DNA from: Neisseria uirgultaei
Lineage (GTDB): Bacteria; Pseudomonadota; Gammaproteobacteria; Burkholderiales; Neisseriaceae
Assembly (NCBI RefSeq): GCF_962719845.1
Contig: NZ_CAUIYF010000005.1
Location: forward strand, 1 to 64,000
Direction: 5' to 3'
Length of the DNA: 64,000 bases
Below, one piece after another: positions 8,454 to 17,750 of this stretch; within the stretch, counting starts at the first letter, position 1, and each line of letters starts with the position of its first letter. The notes beneath the pieces were generated by a model. That model saw only the letters and a list, made by a program, of their open reading frames with translations, did not search any database and had not been told where the DNA came from. Both the position numbers and the translations under genes were made by a program.

Positions 8454-10415
8454 TTATTTGGGATGAACAATCATCTGACCGGACATTTCCATGTGCAAGG
8501 CGTGGCAGAACCATTGGCAGTAGTACCAGTGCACGCCCGGACGGACGGCTTTGAAGGTTACGGAAGAAGTGGCTTGCGGGCCGATTTCCATAGCGATGCC
8601 GTAGCCTTCCAAAGTGAAGCCGTGGGTCAGGTCCTCGATGGTTTCGACGTTGGTAACGTATACGGTTACTTCGTCGCCTTGATTCACTTCAAACTGAGGG
8701 ATACTGAATGCAGGCGCAACGGCAGTCATGTACACGCGTACTTTGTTGCCTTCGCGTACGACTTTGGCGGCTTTTTCCAGCTCGACACCGTCTTTTTTCG
8801 CCTGTTCCAAAGCATCCTGCCAGAACCAAGGGTCTTTACGGTCCCAAGTTTTGCCAGGGTTCAGTTTGGACGCGGCAACCAAACACAAGTCGTGCGGTTC
8901 GGCAAAAGTCGGATTATCGTGTACCAGACGCATTTCGTCGCCGGAGATGTCGATCAATTGGTCACACTCAGGTTTCAAAGGACCGGCATTCAAGAAGCGG
9001 TCTTTAGAGAATTTGTTCAAAGACACCAGCCATTGACCGTCGGCTTCTTTGGTTTCGCCCATGGTCGTATGGTTGTGGCCCGGTTGATAGTGAACGTCGA
9101 GTTTTTGTTTGATCGGATCGATTTTCTCGCCTTTGTAGGCTTTGATCGCATCGTCAATATTCCATTTCACCATTTGGCTGTCGATAAACAATGTCGTATA
9201 AGCATTGCCGCGACCGTCAAATGCAGTGTGTAACGGGCCGAGACCCAGTTGCGGTTCGGCCACGACCACATCGCGCTCTTTGATTTTGCCTGCAAACAAA
9301 TCGTCCAGTTTGCTGACATCCAATACGGTAACGGTTGGAGACAGTTTACCGTTGAGCATGATGTATTTACCGTCAGGGCTTGCGTTACAGCCGTGAGGAG
9401 AGTTCGGCACAGGGATATAACGCGTGTATTTGGATTTGGCTTCAGCGCGACCGTCCAGCATTTTCACGCCGTTCACTTCTTTGAAGTCGCCCGCTTTGAT
9501 GCCTTCTTCGATGGCTTTCAGGTCGAAAACGACGCACCAGTCCTGCTCGTTGGAAGACGCACCTTGTACGGTCAGCGCGCGCTCGGAGTTGTAGCAGGTG
9601 GCAAAAGAATATTTGCCTTGATAGTCGGCATCACCGTTGTCCAGGTTACCGTCAACCAATACTTGCCATGCGATCTCCATGGTTTCGCCGTCGATGGCGG
9701 TGTACACGGCATTCCAGGTTTTTGCATCATCCAATTTGCCTACGCCGCTAACAGGAGTAATGTGTTCGCCGTTGGCAAAGACATAACCGGTTTTCGGATA
9801 ACGTTGCGGACGCAGACCGTGAATACCTGAGGCATTAGGGATGTCGATGATTTTGTCGGCCTTCATCACATCCAGACGCACGCGGCAGACGCGGTTGTTT
9901 GCCTTGTCGTTGGCATAGGCATAGCGGCCGTCATAAGTTTGGTCGGTAAACGACAAGTGCGGGTGGTGAAGGTCGCCGTTGGGATAGCAGCGCAGGCCGC
10001 TGTCTTGTAAGAATTTACGGGTTTCTTCGGTAATATTGCCGTTGAGGACTTTCAAGCTCTCATTGGTACGTCCCCAACCGGTCGCGCTGTCCATATTGAA
10101 CACGGGGATACGCATCAGTTCGCGCATGGAAGGCAGACCAATCAGGCGCATCTCGCCGGACTGACCGCCGGAAAGGAAGCCGTAATATTGGTCGAGTTCG
10201 CCCGGACCGACTTCGGAAGACAGTTGACCTGGTTTGGCTTCACCATGCTCCTTGGCGGCAGGGGCGGCACCAGAAGCGGCAGCCTGTTCGCCGTCTTTAG
10301 AGCAACCCGCCAAACCCAACAGGCCCGCACCGGCAATACCTGCACCGGAAGCAGCGGCCGTACCTAAGAATGAACGACGGCTCAAGCCGTTTTGTTCTAA
10401 TTTTTCGTCTGACAT
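8454..10415 (-). CDS. nosZ: nitrous oxide reductase NosZ
   Basis: 653 aa periplasmic copper enzyme reducing N2O to N2. The N-terminal twin-arginine signal (LSRRSFLG, 11-18) exports the folded protein. A seven-bladed propeller holds CuZ. The C-terminal cupredoxin domain has the CuA ligands C633, C637, H641 and M644 in CQWFCHALHMEM. The frame is open throughout and the length is normal. This is notable because, from memory of published work, nos genes are degraded in gonococci and meningococci. RBS GGAGT precedes the ATG. Confidence 0.95.
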   Translation of the reverse strand: MSDEKLEQNGLSRRSFLGTAAASGAGIAGAGLLGLAGCSKDGEQAAASGAAPAAKEHGEAKPGQLSSEVGPGELDQYYGFLSGGQSGEMRLIGLPSMRELMRIPVFNMDSATGWGRTNESLKVLNGNITEETRKFLQDSGLRCYPNGDLHHPHLSFTDQTYDGRYAYANDKANNRVCRVRLDVMKADKIIDIPNASGIHGLRPQRYPKTGYVFANGEHITPVSGVGKLDDAKTWNAVYTAIDGETMEIAWQVLVDGNLDNGDADYQGKYSFATCYNSERALTVQGASSNEQDWCVVFDLKAIEEGIKAGDFKEVNGVKMLDGRAEAKSKYTRYIPVPNSPHGCNASPDGKYIMLNGKLSPTVTVLDVSKLDDLFAGKIKERDVVVAEPQLGLGPLHTAFDGRGNAYTTLFIDSQMVKWNIDDAIKAYKGEKIDPIKQKLDVHYQPGHNHTTMGETKEADGQWLVSLNKFSKDRFLNAGPLKPECDQLIDISGDEMRLVHDNPTFAEPHDLCLVAASKLNPGKTWDRKDPWFWQDALEQAKKDGVELEKAAKVVREGNKVRVYMTAVAPAFSIPQFEVNQGDEVTVYVTNVETIEDLTHGFTLEGYGIAMEIGPQATSSVTFKAVRPGVHWYYCQWFCHALHMEMSGQMIVHPK

Positions 10416-10541
10416 ACAACACTCCTTGGATAAAATACGGCAAACCGGTTTTCAGACGGCAAGCCGATGGGAAAAATTTTATTATCCTTCCGGGGAAACC
10501 CTGCCTGCCTGACACTTTGGCTTCAGGCTTCCCCTGGATGC

Positions 10542-12872
10542 TTATTTTTCAGATTGCGCCGTTTCGGGTTTGACAAAATGGACAACCTGTTCCTGCGGCT
10601 GCTTGGAGACACTTTCCAATTCCCCTGATTTTGCAGCAGCCTGTTTTTGTTTTTTCTTATTCACTGCCACAACTTGCGGACAGCGCGTATCGTGGTGGTA
10701 CATGACTTGACAATGCAGACACTGGATACATTCGTTCGGATGGATATCTCCCTCCGGGGCAATCGCTTGTACAGGGCATTCATGCGTACAAATTTGGCAG
10801 GGATTACCGCACATTTTATAACGTCTCAGCCAATCAAACACGCGGAATCTGCCCGGCAGCGCGATGCCCGCACCCAAAGGACACAGATAACGGCAGAAGA
10901 AACGTTCGATAAACAGCCCTGCAACCAAAAGAGCCACGGCAAAGGCGACAAACCACCACTCGCGTACAAATTTCAAGATAATCGCCGTTTTGAAGGGTTC
11001 GACTTCGGCAAATTTTTCCGCCGTACCCAAATCATACAGGGAGATTGCCAATAGTCCGAAGAAAATCAGGTACTTGATAACGCTCAAACGGGTATGCAGC
11101 ATATGCGGCACGGTAATCTGTTTCACACCCAGTTTTTTGGCAATCCGGTTAGTCAATTCCTGTAATGAGCCGAACGGACACAACCAACCGCAAAACGTTC
11201 CCCTGTTCCACAGCAGCATAGTTGCAGCCGTGAACAGCCACAGGATGAACACAATCGGATCCATCAGGAAAAATTCCCAATGAAATTCGGTAAGGATGGC
11301 TGAAAACAGCGTCAGCGTATTGACGACCGAAAGCTGCGCCTGTGCATACCAGCCGATATAGAAGAGCGTGAAGGTCAAAAAGGCGAGGCGAAAGCGGTCG
11401 TACCATTTTTCGTAACGCACAATCCAGTCTTGGAACAAAAACACCAGTAACAATATGGTCAGTGCAATGCCGACAACGATAATCTGCCCCTGTTTCGCTT
11501 TCCAAATCTGTTTCCATAATTGATTGGATACACCGTTTTCAGATGCCGCATCTTCGGCAATGCCGTCTGAAGCGGCATCGGATGCCGCGGCAGGTACGGC
11601 TTCGACAGGCGCGCTGATTTCTACGGGCGGTGCTTTAGGATCATCGACATAATAACCCTGAGGCAGTTCGTAATCCAAATCGGCGGTAACGAAAGCTTTA
11701 TCGTTCACGCTCAATACGCGCTGAACCATTAATTGCAGCCGCCACGGCTCCGCACCGTCAAACGCTACGCCTTCAGGGATGGTAAACCAAGAAACTTCTT
11801 TAAAACGCGGCGAACCGGCGGCAGACAGTGCAACTACGCGTTCGTGTTGGGCATCGGTAAAACGGAAGCTGTTCTCTCCCTGAATCATCTCGATACGGTC
11901 GAAAATACCGCCGCGCACATAACCCGAACCTTTCCAAGAATAACGGCCCTCTCCGGCAACCAAAACCGCCTGCTGCCCAGGTTTCAGCCGTTTTTGCAGA
12001 TGCGCCCAGCCGTCCTCACCCAGCAAGCTTTTACCAATGGAAGGCTGGCTGACCAAGGCAACATACAAATCAATAAAGGTATCGTCAGGATCGCCCTGTT
12101 CGGCGTGATCGGCCACGCCGGCCTTGCCGCCTTTCTCAAACAGTTTGTTGATTTGATCGAGCGTGATGTGCAGATGGCCGACGGCCTTTTGTTTCAAAAG
12201 TTCGTCCCAAGACAAAATATCCTGCTTGTCGGGATTTGCCATACGGCGCGGACGGGTTTCTGCCGCAGGCGCGGCTTCCTGAACATCGGAAGCGGATGCC
12301 GTCTGAAGAGCCTTATCCGAACCCAAACGGTATTGGTTGGCAATGACCTTGTACGAACGCTGGATACTGTCGTTAATCACCATCAGCGTAACAGTCGCAC
12401 CGCTGATAATGTCGCCCGGCGCCACGCCCGGAGTCGGCGGATTTTTAATAAAGTTCAGACCGATATATTTGTCGATGAATTTATCGACACGCGACTGCGG
12501 GATACCGATCAGCATAATCGGCTCGTGATGATCGACCAGTTTCGCCCCTGCTATCGTGCCGTCGTTTGCCAACGCCATCAGCGTATCGATCGGTTTGCTC
12601 GAATAACCGCGCGTATTAACCACATCGGTTGTAATATAGACCAAACCGAGCTGCTCGTCGCCTTTGTAAACGCGGGCGACCATGGGCTTACCTTCCGGTT
12701 TGCCGTAACGGTCCGCCCCCGGAAAGATTTCCAAAGGCTGTATTTTCGCCAGAAAATCAGGCAGACGCTCCGCATAAGCGGGCAGTGCCGCCGTCAAAAA
12801 GACAAAGGCGGCAAAAAACGCCGTTATCCGCGCCCGAAACGCAGACATACGCCGGATTGAAAAACAGGACAT
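10542..12872 (-). CDS. nosR: NosR membrane flavo-iron-sulfur protein
   Basis: 776 aa electron-donating and expression protein for nitrous oxide reduction. A signal peptide leads to a periplasmic FMN-binding domain with an SGATVT flavinylation motif (157-162). Membrane segments follow with CGWLCPFG and CRYLCPLG motifs, then a C-terminal ferredoxin domain with CGNPCQICTHECP and CIQCLHC. I chose ATG 12872 because GGGGAT lies 5 bp upstream; the ORF remains open to 12923. It is first in the nos operon, 126 bp ahead of nosZ, and its promoter carries an FNR box. Confidence 0.93.
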   Translation of the reverse strand: MSCFSIRRMSAFRARITAFFAAFVFLTAALPAYAERLPDFLAKIQPLEIFPGADRYGKPEGKPMVARVYKGDEQLGLVYITTDVVNTRGYSSKPIDTLMALANDGTIAGAKLVDHHEPIMLIGIPQSRVDKFIDKYIGLNFIKNPPTPGVAPGDIISGATVTLMVINDSIQRSYKVIANQYRLGSDKALQTASASDVQEAAPAAETRPRRMANPDKQDILSWDELLKQKAVGHLHITLDQINKLFEKGGKAGVADHAEQGDPDDTFIDLYVALVSQPSIGKSLLGEDGWAHLQKRLKPGQQAVLVAGEGRYSWKGSGYVRGGIFDRIEMIQGENSFRFTDAQHERVVALSAAGSPRFKEVSWFTIPEGVAFDGAEPWRLQLMVQRVLSVNDKAFVTADLDYELPQGYYVDDPKAPPVEISAPVEAVPAAASDAASDGIAEDAASENGVSNQLWKQIWKAKQGQIIVVGIALTILLLVFLFQDWIVRYEKWYDRFRLAFLTFTLFYIGWYAQAQLSVVNTLTLFSAILTEFHWEFFLMDPIVFILWLFTAATMLLWNRGTFCGWLCPFGSLQELTNRIAKKLGVKQITVPHMLHTRLSVIKYLIFFGLLAISLYDLGTAEKFAEVEPFKTAIILKFVREWWFVAFAVALLVAGLFIERFFCRYLCPLGAGIALPGRFRVFDWLRRYKMCGNPCQICTHECPVQAIAPEGDIHPNECIQCLHCQVMYHHDTRCPQVVAVNKKKQKQAAAKSGELESVSKQPQEQVVHFVKPETAQSEK

Positions 12873-12909
12873 AGCTATCCCCGATATACCGATACTCTTT
12901 AATATTGAT

Positions 12910-12951
12910 ATTATATGAATCATCTATCGGCGATTTTTTGATGCAAATCAA
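12910..12951 (-). promoter_or_regulatory. FNR-activated promoter of nosR
   Basis: A perfect FNR box TTGATGCAAATCAA (12938-12951) and, on the minus strand, a TATAAT -10 box (12915-12910). With a start near 12903 the box centre is at -41.5, the class II position. This predicts induction of the nos operon under oxygen limitation. Confidence 0.85.
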
Positions 12952-13049
12952 ATTTACAAATCTTAAAACCAATCCGCATACGGGATAATACTTTGTAATT
13001 ACATCGATATAATGTGGGATTTCACGATGTTGTCAGGCGGCACAAAAAT

Positions 13050-13078
13050 ATGCCGTCTGAAACCCCTTCAGACGGCAT
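13050..13078. terminator. inverted DNA uptake sequence pair after hemA
   Basis: ATGCCGTCTGAA and its complement separated by 5 nt, just downstream of the hemA stop (minus strand) and upstream of the nosR promoter, insulating the two. Confidence 0.8.
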
Positions 13079-13095
13079 CCTTTTCCGGCGCACCG

Positions 13096-14343
13096 TTATT
13101 TGTCCAAATGATAAATCTGCGCGACGGCATGAACCAAATCTTTATCTTCTTCCCCCGCCTTATTCAAGGTTTGGGTCGGCGAATGCAGCAGCTTGTTGGT
13201 CAGTTGGACGGACAGCCGTTCCAAAACCTCTTCTGCCGTTGCGCCTTTGGCAAGCTGTTTCATCGCATTTTCCAACACCTGCTTGCGCGCTTTCTCGCCC
13301 TCGTCCCGCAAGGCTTTAATCAAGGGGACACTCTGCCTGCCCTGCTGCTGCCGGACAAATTCGGCAACCTTCTCGGACACCAGCGTTTCGGCGGCGGCGG
13401 CGGCCTTCTGCCTTGCCTCCTTACCGCTTTGGACGATATTGACCATATCGTCCACCGTATAAAGATAGGCATCATTCAAATCGCCGACTTCCGCTTCAAT
13501 ATCGCGCGGCACGGCCAAGTCAAGCATGAACAACGGCATACTCTGCCTTTGTTTCAATGCACGCTCCACCATGCCTTTGCCGACAATAGGGAGCTGGCTT
13601 GCCGTTGAAGAAACCACCACGTCGTAATCGTGCAGAATGGCAGGCAGATCGGATAGCAGACACGGTTCGGCGTTGACACCGAGTTTGTCGCATAACTCCT
13701 GGGCACGCGCCAACGTCCGGTTGGCAACCGTCATCAATCTGGGGTTTTTAGCAGCAAAATAAGTGGCAACCAGCTCAATCATTTCGCCTGCGCCGATAAA
13801 CAAGACATTCAAATCGCCGATGTCGGGGAAAATCTGCTCTGCCAACTTGACGGAAGCGGAAGCCATGGAAACCGAGTTTTCGCCGACGGCAGTATCGGTA
13901 CGGACCTCTTTAGCAACGGAAAAGGTTTTTTGGAACAGGGCATTGAGTTTCTTACCCATACTTTCCTGCTCTTGAGCAACCCTGACGGCATCCTTAATCT
14001 GTCCTAAAATCTGCGGCTCGCCCAACACCATCGAATCCAGCCCGCAGGCGACGCGGAAAGCATGGCGCACGGTTTCCTGCATATCCAGCGTGTACAGATA
14101 CGGACGGATTTCTTCAATTAGCAAACTGTGGTAACCGGCAAGCCATCGGATGATTTCTTCCGAATCGCCGACGCAGTAAAGCTCGGTGCGGTTGCAGGTA
14201 GAAAGGATTACCGCCTCCGTTGCCGCATTGCTTCGGGCAAGATTGCGGACAGCTTCAGGCAGGGTGGCGGCGGCAAACGCCAGCTTTTCCCGTATGCTTA
14301 AAGGTGCGGTTTGATGATTGAGTCCGACAGCGGTAAGTTGCAT
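13096..14343 (-). CDS. hemA: glutamyl-tRNA reductase
   Basis: 415 aa. Reduces glutamyl-tRNA to glutamate-1-semialdehyde with NADPH, the first committed step of C5-pathway haem synthesis. The catalytic cysteine is C50 in LSTCNRTELY. The NADPH domain shows FIGAGEMIELV, and the C-terminal dimerisation helix is complete. Length is typical. It is a single gene between the nos operon and gcvH. Confidence 0.96.
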   Translation of the reverse strand: MQLTAVGLNHQTAPLSIREKLAFAAATLPEAVRNLARSNAATEAVILSTCNRTELYCVGDSEEIIRWLAGYHSLLIEEIRPYLYTLDMQETVRHAFRVACGLDSMVLGEPQILGQIKDAVRVAQEQESMGKKLNALFQKTFSVAKEVRTDTAVGENSVSMASASVKLAEQIFPDIGDLNVLFIGAGEMIELVATYFAAKNPRLMTVANRTLARAQELCDKLGVNAEPCLLSDLPAILHDYDVVVSSTASQLPIVGKGMVERALKQRQSMPLFMLDLAVPRDIEAEVGDLNDAYLYTVDDMVNIVQSGKEARQKAAAAAETLVSEKVAEFVRQQQGRQSVPLIKALRDEGEKARKQVLENAMKQLAKGATAEEVLERLSVQLTNKLLHSPTQTLNKAGEEDKDLVHAVAQIYHLDK

Positions 14344-14488
14344 GAAAAAATCGGTAAAGATGAATATAGGCCGTTATTATAGCCTAACTGACCTTGAAGA
14401 CACAGACAAAAACTGCACTTCCAAACGCATCCTTGCCGTCTGAAAGTGCAGTTCCTTAAATAAGGCATCCTATTATCAGGATGGGAAT

Positions 14489-14875
14489 TTAATCTACTTC
14501 GCCTGCGTATTGTTCGGCAGTCAGCAGACCGTCGTAATCGGCAGGATTGGCAGGTTTGATTTTGAAGAACCAGCCTGCGCCGTAAGGGTCGCTGTTGGCA
14601 GTTTCCGGTGCGCTGGGCAAGTCATCGTTGACGGCAACGACTTCGCCTGCAATCGGCGCGTACACGTCAGATGCGGCTTTTACAGACTCAACCACACCGG
14701 CTTGTTCTTCGGCGGCAAGGTTCGCGCCGACTTCAGGCAGCTCGACAAACACGATGTCGCCCAACAGCTCTTGCGCGTGGTGGGTAATGCCGACGGTGAT
14801 GGTACCGTCTTCTTCAAGGCACAGCCATTCATGGCTGGCAACGTATTTCAGTTCGGCCGGGATGTTGTTGCTCAT
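14489..14875 (-). CDS. gcvH: glycine cleavage system H protein
   Basis: 128 aa lipoyl carrier of the glycine cleavage system, shuttling the aminomethyl group between the P, T and L proteins. The lipoylated lysine is K66 in ESVKAASD. ATG 14875 is chosen because GGAGA lies 9 bp upstream and the protein then has the standard length. Longer in-frame starts run into an uptake sequence. It lies behind gcvT and a lipoprotein gene on the same strand. Confidence 0.95.
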   Translation of the reverse strand: MSNNIPAELKYVASHEWLCLEEDGTITVGITHHAQELLGDIVFVELPEVGANLAAEEQAGVVESVKAASDVYAPIAGEVVAVNDDLPSAPETANSDPYGAGWFFKIKPANPADYDGLLTAEQYAGEVD

Positions 14876-14926
14876 GGTTTGATTCTCCATTGGTAGGGGG
14901 TTATTTTCAGACGGCATCTGCTCAGC

Positions 14927-15544
14927 TTAGCGTGCGCAGATACCTCGTGCGATTAATTCTTCCAAGCGTCCGTAATGGACGGCAATCATATTGTTTTTAT
15001 CTTGTTCCAATTCTTGCTTTTGGGCGGAAGGAAGTTTAGGGGAGGCAGAATAATCCAAATACGCTTCGTTTATCTTGCGCTTGTTACTTGCCATTACGCC
15101 GCTTGCACGGAATACAACGATTTCTTGTTTGGACCTCATATTGTCTGCAACGACAACCTTCAGACCTTTGCTGCGGTAATCTGCACAAATGCCTGCAACA
15201 GCCGATACTTCATCCACTTCAACTGTGCCCGCATAACGGCTGAACGCAAACAGGGTAAATGATTTCGCTTGCGACAATGATTTCAGGTCGGAAGCACGGC
15301 TTCTACCCTTATTATCTTGCACGGCAATACTCAAATCATCATTCATGCGGACAATATCAAGAGCATATTCCCCGTCTATCACCACCTCGCCGGCAATCTT
15401 TCCATTGCCGCCAACGATTTTCATAAATATTGCAGTATGGGATTTTCCTTCTGTATCGAAAAACATCAATCCGCGCTCGTCGGCAGACGAAGCGCAGGCC
15501 GATAACATCAATAACAACAATAAACTGCCAAAGGTTGCTTTCAT
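14927..15544 (-). CDS. uncharacterised lipoprotein between gcvT and gcvH
   Basis: 205 aa with a signal peptide and lipobox LSAC (lipidated C17), so probably anchored to a membrane facing the periplasm. The rest is a soluble, mixed beta-rich sequence without a motif I recognise. Start ATG at 15544; a TTG 12 nt upstream is also in frame. It sits between gcvT and gcvH, but its composition gives no hint of a role in glycine cleavage, and an uptake-sequence terminator separates it from gcvT. Confidence 0.75.
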   Translation of the reverse strand: MKATFGSLLLLLMLSACASSADERGLMFFDTEGKSHTAIFMKIVGGNGKIAGEVVIDGEYALDIVRMNDDLSIAVQDNKGRSRASDLKSLSQAKSFTLFAFSRYAGTVEVDEVSAVAGICADYRSKGLKVVVADNMRSKQEIVVFRASGVMASNKRKINEAYLDYSASPKLPSAQKQELEQDKNNMIAVHYGRLEELIARGICAR

Positions 15545-15572
15545 AGGGAACAACAATTCCTTAAAACCTGCT

Positions 15573-15607
15573 TTCAGACGGCATATGAAATGAAAATGCC
15601 GTCTGAA
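15573..15607. terminator. uptake sequence pair between gcvT and lipoprotein gene
   Basis: Two oppositely oriented uptake sequences separated by about 11 nt, directly after the gcvT stop on the minus strand. Confidence 0.7.
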
Positions 15608-15613
15608 CCGATA

Positions 15614-16714
15614 TTAATCAAACTGTTTTTGACCGTTGCGGACGAACGGCAGCTTCAGTACGCGCACGTCCGCTTCTTTGCCGCGAATCAGCACTTTGGC
15701 GGTATCGCCGTCAAAATCTTTCGGTACGCGCGCGATGGCGATGGATTGTTTCAGGCTGGGCGAGAATACGCCGCTGGTGGTTTCGCCTTTGCCTTTGTCG
15801 GTCAACACTTCCATATGCGCGCGCAGGATGCCGCCTTTGTCGAGCAGCAAACCGACTTGTTTGACGGCAACGCCTTTTTCTTTCAATGCCAGCAAGGCGG
15901 CTTTGCCGACGAAGTCGCGGCTTTCGTCTTTCAAATCAACCGTCCAGCCCATGCCTGCTTCGAGCGGGCTGGTGTCATCGTCCATATCGTTGCCGTAGAG
16001 GTTCATGCCGGCTTCCATGCGCAGGGTGTCGCGCGCGCCGAGGCCGCAGGACTGTACGCCGGCTTGTTGCAAGGCTTTGAAGAATGCGACGGCTTCGGTG
16101 CCGGGCAGGATGACTTCGACGCCGTCTTCGCCGGTGTAACCGGTGCGGGCGACGAACCAGTCGTTGCCCAAATCCGCTCCTTGGAACGGTTTGAGGTTGT
16201 GGACGACATCCGCCCATTCGGGTTTGACGGTCAGGAGTTTTTCAATGGCTTTAGGACCTTGTACGGCAAGCATACCGAGGTCGTAGCGCGGATTGAAGGC
16301 AACGCCGAACTCTTGTCCGACTTTGTGGAATTGCTCCGTATCTTTCTCGCGGGTCGCGCCGTTGGATACGATGCGGTATTGGGTTTCGGCTTCGTTGGTA
16401 CGGTAAACGATCAAGTCGTCAATCACGCCACCGTTGTCATTGAGCAGCGCGGAATAAAGGGCTTTGCCGACGAAGGCGAGTTTGGCAACGTCGTTGGCAA
16501 TCAGTTTGCGGAAAAAGGCTTTGGCGTTCGCTCCGGCGACATCGGTAACGAGCATATGGGATACGTCGAACATACCTGCGTCGGTGCGCACGGCTTCGTG
16601 TTCGGCGATTTGCGAACCATAATGGATGGGCAGCTCCCAGCCGGCAAAATCGACCAGCTTCGCGCCTGCATCTTGATGGGCTTGATGAAATGGGGTGGTT
16701 TTCAGGGCAGTCAT
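15614..16714 (-). CDS. gcvT: aminomethyltransferase, glycine cleavage T protein
   Basis: 366 aa. Transfers the methylene group from the lipoyl arm of GcvH to tetrahydrofolate and releases ammonia. The N-terminal HAGAK-like region, the folate-binding core and the C-terminal barrel are all present, and the length is typical. AGCTGAG precedes the ATG. Its leader carries a tandem glycine riboswitch, so expression probably rises with glycine. Confidence 0.95.
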   Translation of the reverse strand: MTALKTTPFHQAHQDAGAKLVDFAGWELPIHYGSQIAEHEAVRTDAGMFDVSHMLVTDVAGANAKAFFRKLIANDVAKLAFVGKALYSALLNDNGGVIDDLIVYRTNEAETQYRIVSNGATREKDTEQFHKVGQEFGVAFNPRYDLGMLAVQGPKAIEKLLTVKPEWADVVHNLKPFQGADLGNDWFVARTGYTGEDGVEVILPGTEAVAFFKALQQAGVQSCGLGARDTLRMEAGMNLYGNDMDDDTSPLEAGMGWTVDLKDESRDFVGKAALLALKEKGVAVKQVGLLLDKGGILRAHMEVLTDKGKGETTSGVFSPSLKQSIAIARVPKDFDGDTAKVLIRGKEADVRVLKLPFVRNGQKQFD

Positions 16715-16774
16715 TCTCAGCTTCTCCGGATTTATTGTTCAGATGTCGTCCGCACAAGATGCGCGGAAGACCCT

Positions 16775-17018
16775 ATCTGTCCTTGAACCTGAGATTTTCG
16801 GCCGTATCCGCTTGATGGCAAACCAGTCTGCTCACTGCTTTGCGCGGTTGTCTGAATGGTGGTTCAGACGGCCTTCTCCCCTTCGGTGGGCGTATCTTTG
16901 GGAAACGCCACTCTCCAGATGTTTTATTTCAATGTGCAGTCCCTGTTGCCTGAGCGATTTAAGGGCATCTGCGCCTTCGGCGGCTACGCGTAATCGGGTG
17001 TAGCTCTCTCCTGCACAT
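16775..17018 (-). ncRNA. tandem glycine riboswitch upstream of gcvT
   Basis: Read on the minus strand. Aptamer 1 (about 17017-16934) has P1 GTGCAG/CTGCAC, GGAGAGAGC, GCCGAAGGCG and CGCTCAGGCAA followed by GGGACTG. Aptamer 2 (about 16920-16775) has P1 ATCTG/CAGAT, GGAGAGT, ACCGAAGGGG and ATCTCAGG followed by AAGGACAGAT. These are the conserved features of cooperative tandem glycine aptamers. In aptamer 2 the peripheral stem is a DNA uptake sequence hairpin. A further hairpin at 16749-16768 lies before the gcvT start and could belong to the expression platform. Confidence 0.9.
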
Positions 17019-17225
17019 TTCCCGATTATGTCTTGAATCGGCGGTTTGGGCAAGCCGTCTTAAAGAGATGCAAACCGACCGCCTCTGTTTCCACATGATT
17101 TTCCGAAAACAAAATTTGTCCCGGATGACGGTATAACTTTTTATATGTTAATATGGCCTCCATCTGTGCGGATTGCCGCAAACATACGGACAGACAATCC
17201 GAATTCCTTAAAACGGAACGCAAAT

Positions 17226-17708
17226 ATGCCCCAACTCACTTTAGACAAAACCGATATTAAAATCTTACAGGTTCTCCAGGAAAACGGCAGGCTGACCAAT
17301 GTCGAACTGTCCGAACGTGTCGCACTTTCTCCTTCTCCGTGCCTGCGCCGTCTGAAGCAGTTGGAAGATGCCGGCATCGTCCGCCAATATGCCGCGCTGC
17401 TGTCTCCGGAATCCGTCAACTTGGGGCTTCAGGCATTTATCCGCGTTTCCATCAGCAAAGCAAAAGACGCGCGGGAAGACTTTGCCGCATCGGTTCGAAA
17501 ATGGCCGGAAGTCTTGAGCTGCTTCGCCCTGACAGGGGAAACCGACTACCTGCTTCAGGCATTTTTTACCGATATGAACGCGTTTTCCCATTTTGTTTTG
17601 GATACGCTCCTGTCCCACCACGGCGTACAGGATGCGCAATCGAGCTTTGTTTTAAAAGAAATCAAACACACCACATCCCTGCCGCTCAACCACCTGCTGA
17701 AGGAATAA
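17226..17708 (+). CDS. Lrp/AsnC family transcriptional regulator
   Basis: 160 aa. N-terminal winged helix (about 5-60, LDKTDIKILQVLQENGR and LSPSPCLRRLKQLEDAGI) and a C-terminal RAM/effector-binding domain. It appears to be the ortholog of meningococcal NMB0573, a structurally studied Lrp-type protein reported to bind leucine or methionine. I choose ATG 17226, as the upstream extension to 17145 is not Lrp-like. It is divergent from the riboswitch-gcvT unit and could share control of that region. Confidence 0.9.
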   Translation: MPQLTLDKTDIKILQVLQENGRLTNVELSERVALSPSPCLRRLKQLEDAGIVRQYAALLSPESVNLGLQAFIRVSISKAKDAREDFAASVRKWPEVLSCFALTGETDYLLQAFFTDMNAFSHFVLDTLLSHHGVQDAQSSFVLKEIKHTTSLPLNHLLKE

Positions 17709-17750
17709 TGTCCTTCCTTTCCCGCACATGCAATCTGCAAACACATTTAC

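Noticed and set aside
8454..10415. nosZ as a pseudogene, as expected for pathogenic Neisseria
   Set aside because: The frame is open for 653 codons with signal and copper ligands intact.
16832..17053. 73-codon frame upstream of gcvT
   Set aside because: It overlaps the tandem glycine riboswitch, whose conserved RNA elements explain the sequence.
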